Shown in pieces: positions 15,870 to 23,089 of a DNA stretch of 27,026 nucleotides (position 1 is its first letter; every line of letters begins with the position of its first letter). The notes beneath the pieces were generated by a model. It made no database searches, was not told where the DNA came from, and was given only the letters and a program-made list of their open reading frames with translations. The stretch covers positions 1 to 27,026 of the forward strand of contig DASXCK010000379.1 of the NCBI GenBank assembly GCA_036491235.1, in the 5' to 3' direction. Made by a program: the position numbers and the translations under genes. Origin of the DNA: JAVDCA01 sp036491235 (lineage in GTDB: Bacteria; Pseudomonadota; Alphaproteobacteria; Rhizobiales; Xanthobacteraceae).

Positions 15870-15898
15870 GCGTCATCAAGCCTTCATACGGCCTTCGC
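15870..15898 (+). promoter_or_regulatory. Possible Pho box upstream of the phosphate transporter
   Basis: Three 7-mers spaced exactly 11 bp apart: GCGTCAT (15870), CCTTCAT (15881) and CCTTCGC (15892). PhoB sites are built of 7-bp half-sites near CTGTCAT separated by 4 bp. The first two match that consensus at 5 of 7 positions and the third is weak. The site is 35 bp before the start codon of a phosphate transporter, where PhoB control is biologically reasonable. A promoter for the gene was not identified. Confidence 0.35.
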
Positions 15899-15932
15899 AC
15901 AGTAGTTCCCGTCAAAACAGGGCGGGGACAAC

Positions 15933-17546
15933 ATGGCTGACATTGCACTGCCGGGCTCGATCGAGCCGGCGCGCCGCGGGCCCAATCTCGGCGGCGGCTT
16001 CAATCCCATGACGACGATCGTTTTCGGCGGGGTCGTCGCGGCCGCGCTGCTGTTCGTCGCCTACAGCGTCTATACGGACGTCGACGCGGCCGGCACAAAG
16101 ATCGCGAGCTACCTGCCGTTCCTGCTTCTATTCGTGGCTCTGCTCATCGCGCTCGGATTCGAATTCGTCAACGGCTTCCACGACACCGCCAACGCGGTCG
16201 CGACCGTCATCTACACGCGCTCGCTGCCGGCGAATTTTGCGGTGGTGTGGTCGGGCCTGTTCAACCTCGCGGGCGTGCTCTGGTCCTCGGGCGCCGTCGC
16301 GTTCGGCATCATCTCGCTGCTCCCGGTCGAGCTGATCCTGCAGGTCGGCTCGAGCGCCGGCTTTGCGATGGTCTTTGCCCTGTTGATCGCCGCCATCATC
16401 TGGAATCTCGGCACCTGGTATTTCGGCCTGCCGGCGTCGAGCTCGCACACGCTGATCGGCTCGGTCATCGGCGTCGGCATCACCAACGCGCTGCTGCACG
16501 GGCGCAGCGGCACGTCGGGCGTCGACTGGGGCCAGGCGACCTCGATCGGCAAGGCGCTGCTGCTCTCCCCGCTCTTCGGCTTCCTGCTCGCGGGCGCGCT
16601 GCTGTTCGTGGTCAAGTTCGTGGTGCGCAAGGAGGAGCTCTACGCCGAGCCGAAGGGCGATGCGCCGCCGCCGATCTGGATCCGCGGCATCCTGGTGCTG
16701 ACCTGCACGCTGGTGAGCTTCTTCCACGGCTCCAACGACGGGCAGAAGGGCATGGGCCTCATCATGCTCATCCTCATCGGCACGGTGCCGACCGCCTACG
16801 CGCTCAACCGCGCCATGCCGGCCGCGCAGATCGCCCAGTTCGAAACCGCCTCGCAGACCGCGAGCGCAGCCCTCGGCCCCAAAGGCAACGGCGTCGAGGT
16901 CAAGGGCGATCCGCGTACGCCCGTCACGACTTACGTGGCGCAACACCGGATCGCGCCGGACACCCTGCCGTCGCTCGCCGTGCTGATACGCGACATCGCC
17001 AGGCAGGTGAGCGACTACGGCACCCTCGCGCGCATGCCCGGCGACAAGGTGAGCAATACGCGTAACGACATGTACCTTGCGTCGGAAGCGATCCGCTTCC
17101 TGGTCGCCGACAAGCAGAGCAATCTCACGGCAGCCGACGTCGCGACGCTCAACGCCTACAAGAAGTCGGTCGACGGCGCGACCAAGTTCATCCCCGGCTG
17201 GGTCAAGATCGTCGTCGCGATCGCGCTCGGGCTCGGCACCATGGTGGGCTGGAAACGCATCGTGGTCACGGTCGGCGAGAAGATCGGCAAGACGCACCTG
17301 ACCTACGCGCAGGGCGCCTGCGCCGAGATCACGGCGGCGGCGACGATCGCGGCGGCGGACGGCTACGGCCTGCCGGTGTCGACGACGCATGTGCTCTCAT
17401 CGGGTATCGCCGGCACGATGGCGGCGAACGGCTCGGGCTTGCAGTGGTCGACCATCCGCAACATTTGCATGGCTTGGGTGCTCACCTTGCCGGTCGCCAT
17501 GGTGCTTTCCGGCACGCTCTACTTCATCTTCGCGCACCTGTTCTGA
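15933..17546 (+). CDS. pit: Low-affinity inorganic phosphate transporter, Pit family
   Basis: This 537-residue inner-membrane protein has the duplicated Pit (PHO4) signature: GFHDTANAVAT at 81-91 in the first half and FFHGSNDGQKGMGL near 264-278 in the second, plus SSSHTLIGSVIGVG near 169 and STTHVLSSGIAGTMAANG near 483. Between the halves lies a hydrophilic loop (about 295-415), as in E. coli PitA. Pit proteins import phosphate as a metal-phosphate complex with protons. The ATG at 15933 has GGCGGGGA upstream. The gene ends convergently with the amidase gene across a repeat-filled spacer. Confidence 0.96.
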   Translation: MADIALPGSIEPARRGPNLGGGFNPMTTIVFGGVVAAALLFVAYSVYTDVDAAGTKIASYLPFLLLFVALLIALGFEFVNGFHDTANAVATVIYTRSLPANFAVVWSGLFNLAGVLWSSGAVAFGIISLLPVELILQVGSSAGFAMVFALLIAAIIWNLGTWYFGLPASSSHTLIGSVIGVGITNALLHGRSGTSGVDWGQATSIGKALLLSPLFGFLLAGALLFVVKFVVRKEELYAEPKGDAPPPIWIRGILVLTCTLVSFFHGSNDGQKGMGLIMLILIGTVPTAYALNRAMPAAQIAQFETASQTASAALGPKGNGVEVKGDPRTPVTTYVAQHRIAPDTLPSLAVLIRDIARQVSDYGTLARMPGDKVSNTRNDMYLASEAIRFLVADKQSNLTAADVATLNAYKKSVDGATKFIPGWVKIVVAIALGLGTMVGWKRIVVTVGEKIGKTHLTYAQGACAEITAAATIAAADGYGLPVSTTHVLSSGIAGTMAANGSGLQWSTIRNICMAWVLTLPVAMVLSGTLYFIFAHLF

Positions 17547-17566
17547 GGCGCGCCAAAGAGTTCAAC

Positions 17567-17602
17567 CGTCATGGCCGGGCTCGTCCCGGCCATCCACGTC
17601 TT
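17567..17602. repeat. CGTCATGGCCGG-family repeat, left arm only
   Basis: The core is atggccggg-ctcgt-cccggccat (17571-17593, perfect 9-bp arms), followed by ccacgtctt as in the full copies at 10455 and 19118. The matching right arm is missing. It lies 20 bp after the Pit stop in the spacer convergent with the amidase and may act as a bidirectional terminator-like hairpin. Confidence 0.8.
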
Positions 17603-17628
17603 CGTTGCCACATCGCAAGTTCTTGTAG

Positions 17629-17656
17629 GTTGGGTTGAGCTCTTGCGAGACCCAAC
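17629..17656. repeat. Short inverted repeat, GTTGGGT family
   Basis: The arms gttgggt (17629-17635) and acccaac (17650-17656) enclose a 14-nt loop, next to the preceding repeat in the same convergent spacer. From general memory, sequences of the type taggttgggttgagc...gacccaac recur in Bradyrhizobium-like genomes; a second copy is not present in this window. Confidence 0.5.
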
Positions 17657-17675
17657 ATGGGCATCGGCGGCGCGC

Positions 17676-19082
17676 TCACCCCCTGCACATCGGCGGTTCG
17701 CCCAGGATCCCGCGCGGCGTGCCGAGCACCCGCTCGGCCGCGCAGGCGATCGCGATCATCCGCTCGTCGTCGCCGCCCTTGCCGATGAGCTGCAGGCCGA
17801 CCGGCAGGCCGAGGCGGTCGAGACCGACCGGCAGCGTCGCGGCGCACAGCCCGAGGGAGTTCACCGGCACCAGGTTGTGCACGGTGCCGCGGTTGTGCGC
17901 CCAGAATTTATCCGGGGCGATCTTCTCGGTGAGCACATGCGGCGAGAGCCGCACGGTCGGCGTTGCGATCACGTCCACGTCGTCGAACCGCGCCGCAGCG
18001 CCCTTGGCGGCGTCCGCGAGCCGCATGAGCCGCGCCAGGTAGTCGCGCGCCGACAGGTTCTCGGCATTCTTCAGCCTGGGCGCGTTGACGGGATCGATGG
18101 TCGCAAGCCAATCCGGCAGCTCCCGGTCGAGGAACGCGCGCAGCTCGATCGCCGACACGCCCCCTTCGGCGAAGACCGCGACCGCCTCGGCGGCCTCGGG
18201 CAGCGACTTGTCGACCAGGACGGCGCCGGCGCGCGCAAGCTGATCGATGGCGCGGCGGACAACCTCGTCGATGCCGTTCTCGCAATCGTCCCAGAACGAC
18301 GAATCCGCAACCCCGATGCGCAACCCGGCGACGCTCGCGGGCACACGGCGCAGGAACGCAAAACCGTCGCCGAGATGCGGATCGATCGCCGCGAAACCAA
18401 ACGCCGCATCCGCCATGCTGCGCGCCAAAATGCCGGGCGTATCGAAACTGTGGCTCAGCGGCACGATGCCGTCGCACGACCAGCGGCCCTTGGTGAGCTT
18501 CAATCCCGCATTGCCCGTCATCGCGGCCGGCAGGCGCACCGAGGCCGCCGTGTCGCTGCCGAGCGCCAGCAACGCCGAGCCTTCGCACAGGGAGACGCCC
18601 GCACCGCTCGACGAGCCGCCCGGCGAGCGATGCGCAGCCGCATCCCACGGGTTGCGCGGTGCGCCGTAATGCGCGTTATCGCCGGTGCCGCCGAACGCGA
18701 ATTCGACCATGTGCGTCTTGCCCATGAGCGTCGCGACCTGCCGGCGCAGGCTCGCGACCACAGGCCCCTCTGTTTCGAATTTCGCCGGCAGGCGTTTGGG
18801 CGAGCCCGCGTAGGTCGGAAACCCCGCGACCGCGAACAAGTCCTTCACGGAGACCGGAATGCCCTGCAGCGGGCCCGTGCAGGCGCCGACCGCAAATGCC
18901 GCGTCGGCGGCATCGGCGCATTTGCGCGCGTGATCCGGGGCCCATTGCGAATAGGCCATCAGTGCGTCGCCGCGGCGCGCGTGCTTGCCGATCGCCTCCT
19001 CGACGAGCGCGCGCGCCGTCAGTTTTCCGGCGCGCAGGCGGAGCGCGAGCTCGGCGATCGGAAGCGAAAGTGCGTCAGGCAT
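17676..19082 (-). CDS. Amidase (amidase-signature family)
   Basis: This 468-residue protein carries the amidase-signature Ser-cisSer-Lys triad: Lys80 in GIPVSVKDLF, the cis-Ser in SPGGSSSG (about Ser157) and the nucleophile Ser181 in GSDTAASVRLPA. The usual GGS before the nucleophile is AAS here. Also typical are MGKTHMVEFAFGG near 120 and the GLKLTKGRWS segment near 193-202. It hydrolyses a carboxamide of unknown identity in the cytoplasm; no signal peptide is present. Length is normal. The ATG at 19082 starts at the family N-terminus; the frame is open upstream only as a shadow of the dioxygenase gene. A full palindromic repeat separates it from that gene, so shared transcription is uncertain. 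Confidence 0.92.
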   Translation of the reverse strand: MPDALSLPIAELALRLRAGKLTARALVEEAIGKHARRGDALMAYSQWAPDHARKCADAADAAFAVGACTGPLQGIPVSVKDLFAVAGFPTYAGSPKRLPAKFETEGPVVASLRRQVATLMGKTHMVEFAFGGTGDNAHYGAPRNPWDAAAHRSPGGSSSGAGVSLCEGSALLALGSDTAASVRLPAAMTGNAGLKLTKGRWSCDGIVPLSHSFDTPGILARSMADAAFGFAAIDPHLGDGFAFLRRVPASVAGLRIGVADSSFWDDCENGIDEVVRRAIDQLARAGAVLVDKSLPEAAEAVAVFAEGGVSAIELRAFLDRELPDWLATIDPVNAPRLKNAENLSARDYLARLMRLADAAKGAAARFDDVDVIATPTVRLSPHVLTEKIAPDKFWAHNRGTVHNLVPVNSLGLCAATLPVGLDRLGLPVGLQLIGKGGDDERMIAIACAAERVLGTPRGILGEPPMCRG

Positions 19083-19117
19083 GGTGGATATAGCCTTCTC
19101 GGTTTCTAGGTTTCCTT

Positions 19118-19200
19118 CGTCATGCCCGGCGAATGCCGGGCATCCACGTCTTGTTTCCGTGGCCAAGACGTGGATGGCCGGGACAAGCCCGGCCATGACG
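19118..19200. repeat. CGTCATGCCCGG-family repeat, complete copy
   Basis: An 83-bp element with ends cgtcatg / catgacg. The left hairpin is atgcccggc-gaat-gccgggcat (19122-19143) and the right hairpin atggccggg-acaag-cccggccat (19174-19196). They are joined by catccacgtctt (19141-19152) and aagacgtggatg (19165-19176), a perfect 12-bp inverted repeat, so the whole can fold as a three-armed structure. It fills most of the spacer between the dioxygenase and amidase genes. Confidence 0.9.
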
Positions 19201-19210
19201 GACGCCGGTA

Positions 19211-20206
19211 CTACGCCAGCGTCGCAAAACTCAACCCGGTCCCGGTGCCGGCGGGCGTGCGATAGCCCGGCACGTATTCGAACCAGTCGAGATCGAGGTG
19301 CGTGGACGCGCCCGCGAGCGCGACCCAGTTGAGGATCTCCGACGAGCCGGCATTGAGCTTGTTGCGCGGCAGGTTGCGCAGGAAGTCCGCGTTCTTGTCG
19401 GCGAGCGCCGCGAGGATCGCACGGTCGAAATCCTCGTCCACCAAAAAATGGCTCAAGCCGCCGGACGCAAGCACGCCGACGCGTGCCTCGCCGGGAAAGC
19501 TCTCGACCGCGCGCCGGATCGCTTCGCCGAACGCGTAGCAGCGCGCCGGGCGCGGCTGGTTGGGCGGGAAATAAGTGTTGAGGAAGATCGGCACCACCGG
19601 CACCGGCGGCTCCGACGCGATGACGTGACGGTGCACATAGGCGATCGCATGCCCCTCGCCGTCGCCTTCGGGCAACGTCTTGGAGCTCGCGAGGTCGAAG
19701 CCGATGTCCATCAGCGTTTCGATCAGATGCACCGCGAGGCCGGAATGCACCGGATAGTCGCGGGGCTTCTCGGCCTCGAAGAAGCCTTGGCGGTTCTTGA
19801 TGTACCACTCGGGGTAATGCGAATAGGTCGCGTGCTGGCTCGCGTTGTTGCGGATGGTCTCGCCGTAATAGACCGCAAAGGCCGGGCGGCAATCCTCGAG
19901 ATAGCTCTCGTTCTGGTCGTCGCCCATGACGATCAGCGCATCGAGCTTGGCGGCGGCCACGGCCCCGCGCAGGCGCTTGGCGGCGTTGCGCGCGACGTTC
20001 TGGCGGGCGACCAGGTTCTCGGGCGCCACCATGTGGGCGAGTTTTGGATCGGCCTTCTCGAGCAGGTCCCCGTAGGTGACCTGGCGCCCGTCCTTGTCGC
20101 GATGCTTGATGTTGCGGTCGGTTTCCTGGAAACGCGGCAGCGTCTCGTCGGAGGCGAGCAGCATGGGCGTATGCGAGGTGCCGGCCGCGAACGTGATCCT
20201 GGCCAT
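19211..20206 (-). CDS. Class III extradiol ring-cleavage dioxygenase, LigB-like
   Basis: This 331-residue protein belongs to the LigB superfamily, in which protocatechuate 4,5-dioxygenase beta subunits and related non-haem Fe(II) enzymes open catecholic rings. His12 in GTSHTPML is at the expected iron-ligand position; His58 (PKLAHM) is a candidate second ligand, His192/His194 (AYVHRHVI) the catalytic-base region, and VPIFLNTYFPPNQPRP (about 205-220) and ASGGLSHF (about 247-254) are family segments. It has no fused alpha (LigA-like) domain and no alpha-subunit gene is next to it. AGGAG just upstream supports the ATG at 20206. The substrate is not determinable. Confidence 0.88.
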   Translation of the reverse strand: MARITFAAGTSHTPMLLASDETLPRFQETDRNIKHRDKDGRQVTYGDLLEKADPKLAHMVAPENLVARQNVARNAAKRLRGAVAAAKLDALIVMGDDQNESYLEDCRPAFAVYYGETIRNNASQHATYSHYPEWYIKNRQGFFEAEKPRDYPVHSGLAVHLIETLMDIGFDLASSKTLPEGDGEGHAIAYVHRHVIASEPPVPVVPIFLNTYFPPNQPRPARCYAFGEAIRRAVESFPGEARVGVLASGGLSHFLVDEDFDRAILAALADKNADFLRNLPRNKLNAGSSEILNWVALAGASTHLDLDWFEYVPGYRTPAGTGTGLSFATLA

Positions 20207-20248
20207 GGTGTCTCCTCTCGTTGCGGGGCCTTAGATTATTTTGATCTT

Positions 20249-20294
20249 GCGCATATCCTTGTCGGCGAACCTGTATCCACGCCGGGATATGCGC
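20249..20294. repeat. GCGCATATCC-family repeat, short form
   Basis: A 46-bp element with ends gcgcatatcc / ggatatgcgc. On the minus strand it aligns without gaps to the first 15 and last 31 bp of the 73-bp copy at 1150-1222, lacking exactly the 27-bp inner hairpin module. Its last base touches the stop codon of the TctC gene at 20295. Confidence 0.85.
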
Positions 20295-21269
20295 TCAATC
20301 CACCCTGATGCCCAGCGCCGACCATTTGGCGTGCTCGGCCGCGATGAAGATGCCGAACTCCGACGGCGTGTTGGGCCGCATGACCGCGCCGAGCTTTTGC
20401 AGACGGCCCTGCATGTCGGGCGTCTGCAGGCCCGCATTGATCGCGGCATTGAGCTTGGCGATGACCGCCGCCGGCGTGCCGGTGGGCGCCATCACGCCGT
20501 TGAACGTCGTCACCTCGTAGTCGGGCACGCCGGCCTCGATCATGGTCGGCAGGTCGGGTGCGAGCGGCGTGCGCTCCCGGCTCGTCACCGCGAGCGCGCG
20601 CAGCCTGCCGTCGCGAATGAGCGGCAGCAGGATCGTGATGCCCTCGATGGTCATGTCGACCTGCCCGCCGAGCACCGCGGTGACGGATTCGCCGCCGCTC
20701 TTGTACGGCACGCCGACGACGTCGATACCGGCACGTGCCTTGAGCAGCTCGACCGTGAGATGCGGCAGGCCGCCGGCGCCCGTATGCGCGACGTTGAGCT
20801 TGCCGGGGTGCTGCTTGGCAAAGGCGACGACGTCGCGCACCGACCGAAACGGCGACGACCTCGGCACCACCAGGATCTGATAGCTCTCGGTGAGCTCGAC
20901 GACGGGCGTGAAATTCTTCGCCGGATCGTAGCCGGCGCTCGCCGACACCGCCGGGATCACGGCGAGCACGCTGGTGTTGCCGACGAGCAGCGAATAGCCG
21001 TCGGGCGCCGCGGTCGCGACCGAGCGCGCGCCGATCGCGCCGCCGCCGCCGGGGCGGTTCTCGACCACCGCGGGCTGTCCGAGGACGGGAAGGATCTGCG
21101 CCACCAGGCGCGCCGGCAGGTCCGTCGGGCCGCCCGGCGCCGCCGGCACGATCAAGTGGATCGGCCGGGTCGGAAAGTCCTGCGCGGCCGCCGGCGCGCA
21201 TGCGAGGCCTGCCGCGAACAGGGCGAGAATTCGAAGGGCGGCGGCTCGCCCGGAAAACCCTTGGCTCAC
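20295..21269 (-). CDS. Tripartite tricarboxylate transporter (TTT) solute-binding protein, Bug/TctC family
   Basis: This 324-residue periplasmic binding protein has a signal peptide (about 1-30, ending APAAAQ) and the family opening FPTRPIHLIVPAAPGGPTDLPAR, followed by VVENRPGGGGAIG near 65-77, the usual ligand-loop region. C-terminal features include INAGLQTPDMQGRLQKLGA. Family members bind dicarboxylates, aromatic acids or amides for TctAB-type or other uptake. No tctA/tctB genes adjoin, which is common for this expanded family. I chose the GTG at 21269, which has GGGAGGGA 3 bp upstream and gives a clean signal peptide; an ATG-equivalent start at 21314 adds 15 charged residues. The neighbouring dioxygenase hints at an aromatic ligand. 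Confidence 0.92.
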   Translation of the reverse strand: MSQGFSGRAAALRILALFAAGLACAPAAAQDFPTRPIHLIVPAAPGGPTDLPARLVAQILPVLGQPAVVENRPGGGGAIGARSVATAAPDGYSLLVGNTSVLAVIPAVSASAGYDPAKNFTPVVELTESYQILVVPRSSPFRSVRDVVAFAKQHPGKLNVAHTGAGGLPHLTVELLKARAGIDVVGVPYKSGGESVTAVLGGQVDMTIEGITILLPLIRDGRLRALAVTSRERTPLAPDLPTMIEAGVPDYEVTTFNGVMAPTGTPAAVIAKLNAAINAGLQTPDMQGRLQKLGAVMRPNTPSEFGIFIAAEHAKWSALGIRVD

Positions 21270-21430
21270 GTCTCCCTCCCGCCTCGGCTGTCTGCGCAGC
21301 TCTCGCCACAGCAAAGGTCGCTTCCGCGTGGCGAGTCAACCGCGTGCCGCGCGAAAGCGTTATGCGGCCCGGACGTGATCGCGCAGTCACCCGTCGACCG
21401 CCTGCTAAGCGGCTCATTTCGCGAAGGAAA

Positions 21431-21465
21431 CGCTTTGACGCGCACTTGACGCGGCTTTGACCCGG
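21431..21465. promoter_or_regulatory. Three direct repeats with 11-bp spacing in a divergent promoter region
   Basis: TTGAC occurs at 21435, 21446 and 21457, exactly 11 bp apart. On the minus strand the half-sites read GGGTCAA, GCGTCAA and GCGTCAA, each followed by 4 bp, an arrangement used by PhoB and other OmpR-type regulators. They lie between the divergent TctC (start 21269) and DUF1800 (start 21516) genes. One or more TTGAC copies could instead be -35 elements. No regulator can be named with confidence. Confidence 0.35.
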
Positions 21466-21515
21466 CGCGTGCGACTCTCACCCGATCGAATGGCCCAACA
21501 GATCGGACGCAACTC

Positions 21516-23006
21516 ATGTCCACATCATCGGACCCGAAACTTCAGGCAGCGCTGGCGCTGCACCGCTTTGGCCTTGGGCCGAAGCCCGGCTCGATCACGG
21601 CGATCGCCTCCGACCCGCGCGGCGCGCTGCTCGCCGAGCTCGATCAGCCCGGCGTCGGGCGCGTCGCCGACGGAAGCCTGATGACGGCGAGCAAGTCGTC
21701 GATGACGGCCTACATGTTCCGTCAGGAGCAGATGGCCAAGCGCATCGCCCAACAGGCCGAGCAGACCGCCATGGCGAACGCCGCGGCGCCGGCGGCCGGC
21801 GCCGACCCTGCCAAGCTCGCCGCGGCGAAACCCGATACCAAGCCCGACGCAAAATCAACCAGCCCCGCCGACAACAAGTCGGACAAGCCGGCCAAGCCGC
21901 GTGAGCCCAACGTCCAGCAGCGCATCTTCCGCAACGAGGCACGCGCCCATTTCGTCGCCGCCAACCACGCCGACATCGGCTTCGTCGAGCGGCTGGTGTG
22001 GTTCTGGTCGAACCATCTCTGCGTCTCGGCCGATACGGTGCCGTACCTCGCGGGCGGTTACGAGCGCGAGGCGATCCGCCCGCATGTGCTCGGCCGCTTC
22101 GGCGACATGCTCGATGCCGCCGAGAGCCATCCCGCCATGCTGATCTATCTCGACAACTTCCGTTCGGTCGGGCCGAAATCGATCGCGGGGCTGATCGTAA
22201 AAGTGGGTCTCAACGAGAATTTCGCCCGCGAGGTGCTGGAGCTGCATACGCTCGGCGTGCGCACCGGTTACACCCAGGATGACATCATCGCGTTCGCCAA
22301 GGTGCTCACCGGCTGGACCGTGCTCCCGGCCGCCACCAATCCGGAGCACGGCACCGAGTTCGTGTTCAACCCGCGCCTGCACGAGCCGGGCCCGCAGACC
22401 ATCATGGGCAAGGTCTACGCCGAGGTCGGCGCCAACCAGGGCCGCGCCGTGCTCGCCGATCTCGCGCGCCACCCCGCGACCGCGACCCATCTCGCCTACA
22501 AGCTCGCGCGCCACTTCGTCGCCGACGAGCCGCCCACAGCCCTGACCGAGCGGCTCACCCGGCGCTTTCGCGACACCGACGGGGATCTCAAGGAGATGGC
22601 CAGGACGCTGGTCGCGTCGCCCGAGATCTGGGAGGCGCCGATCACCAAGCTCAAGCGGCCGAACGAATGGCTCACCGCGGTGCGCCGCGCCATACCGGAT
22701 CTGCCCGGCACCGTCGTCGAGGGCTTGCAGGCGCGCGCCCGACTGGGCGAGCCGCTGTGGCGGCCGCCGCAGCCGGAGGGCTTTCAGGACGTCCAGGCGC
22801 CCTGGGTCGATGGGCTCGCCCAGCGTCTCGACATCGCCGAGATCGTGGCGACCCGGGTCGAGGCCATGGTCGATCCGAAGGATCTGGTCGAGATCACGCT
22901 CGGCCCCCTGGCCTCGCCCGATACCCGGCGCGCGGTCGCGCGCGCCGACAGCCGCCAGCAGGCGATCGCGATCGCGCTGATGGCTCCCGAATTCCACCGG
23001 CGTTAG
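21516..23006 (+). CDS. DUF1800-family protein
   Basis: This 496-residue protein matches DUF1800: LHRFGLGPKPG near 11-21, FRNEARAHFVAANHADIGFVERLVWFWSNHL near 137-167, GLNENFAREVLELHTLGV near 230-247 and WEAPITKLKRPNEW near 372, ending in a short Ala/Arg-rich helix. No biochemical function is established for the family. A low-complexity Ala/Lys/Pro/Asp linker occupies about residues 88-128. No classical signal peptide is visible at the ATG at 21516. It lies 83 bp upstream of a DUF1501 gene, its near-constant partner in many bacteria, with a palindromic repeat in the gap starting at the stop codon. Confidence 0.93.
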   Translation: MSTSSDPKLQAALALHRFGLGPKPGSITAIASDPRGALLAELDQPGVGRVADGSLMTASKSSMTAYMFRQEQMAKRIAQQAEQTAMANAAAPAAGADPAKLAAAKPDTKPDAKSTSPADNKSDKPAKPREPNVQQRIFRNEARAHFVAANHADIGFVERLVWFWSNHLCVSADTVPYLAGGYEREAIRPHVLGRFGDMLDAAESHPAMLIYLDNFRSVGPKSIAGLIVKVGLNENFAREVLELHTLGVRTGYTQDDIIAFAKVLTGWTVLPAATNPEHGTEFVFNPRLHEPGPQTIMGKVYAEVGANQGRAVLADLARHPATATHLAYKLARHFVADEPPTALTERLTRRFRDTDGDLKEMARTLVASPEIWEAPITKLKRPNEWLTAVRRAIPDLPGTVVEGLQARARLGEPLWRPPQPEGFQDVQAPWVDGLAQRLDIAEIVATRVEAMVDPKDLVEITLGPLASPDTRRAVARADSRQQAIAIALMAPEFHRR

Positions 23007-23070
23007 CGCCCGAAAGGCCTGCCCCGGACCTGATCCGGGGTCGATATCTGCTTTCGCAAAGATCATGCGC
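23007..23070. repeat. GCGCATATCC-family repeat, diverged copy
   Basis: It starts directly after the DUF1800 stop codon. It keeps the inner module almost intact (aaggcctgccccgga / tgatccgggg, 23013-23040) and the right end cgcaaagatcatgcgc, while the left end is degraded. Compare 1150-1222. The element lies between the DUF1800 and DUF1501 genes and ends about 20 bp before the latter's start. Confidence 0.7.
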
Positions 23071-23089
23071 AGACCATAAGGAGCAACCC

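Noticed and set aside
17676..19892. A single open frame that appears to fuse an amidase to an upstream 270-residue extension.
   Set aside because: The extension is an out-of-frame reading of the LigB-like gene plus the repeat at 19118-19200. The amidase has a proper start at 19082.
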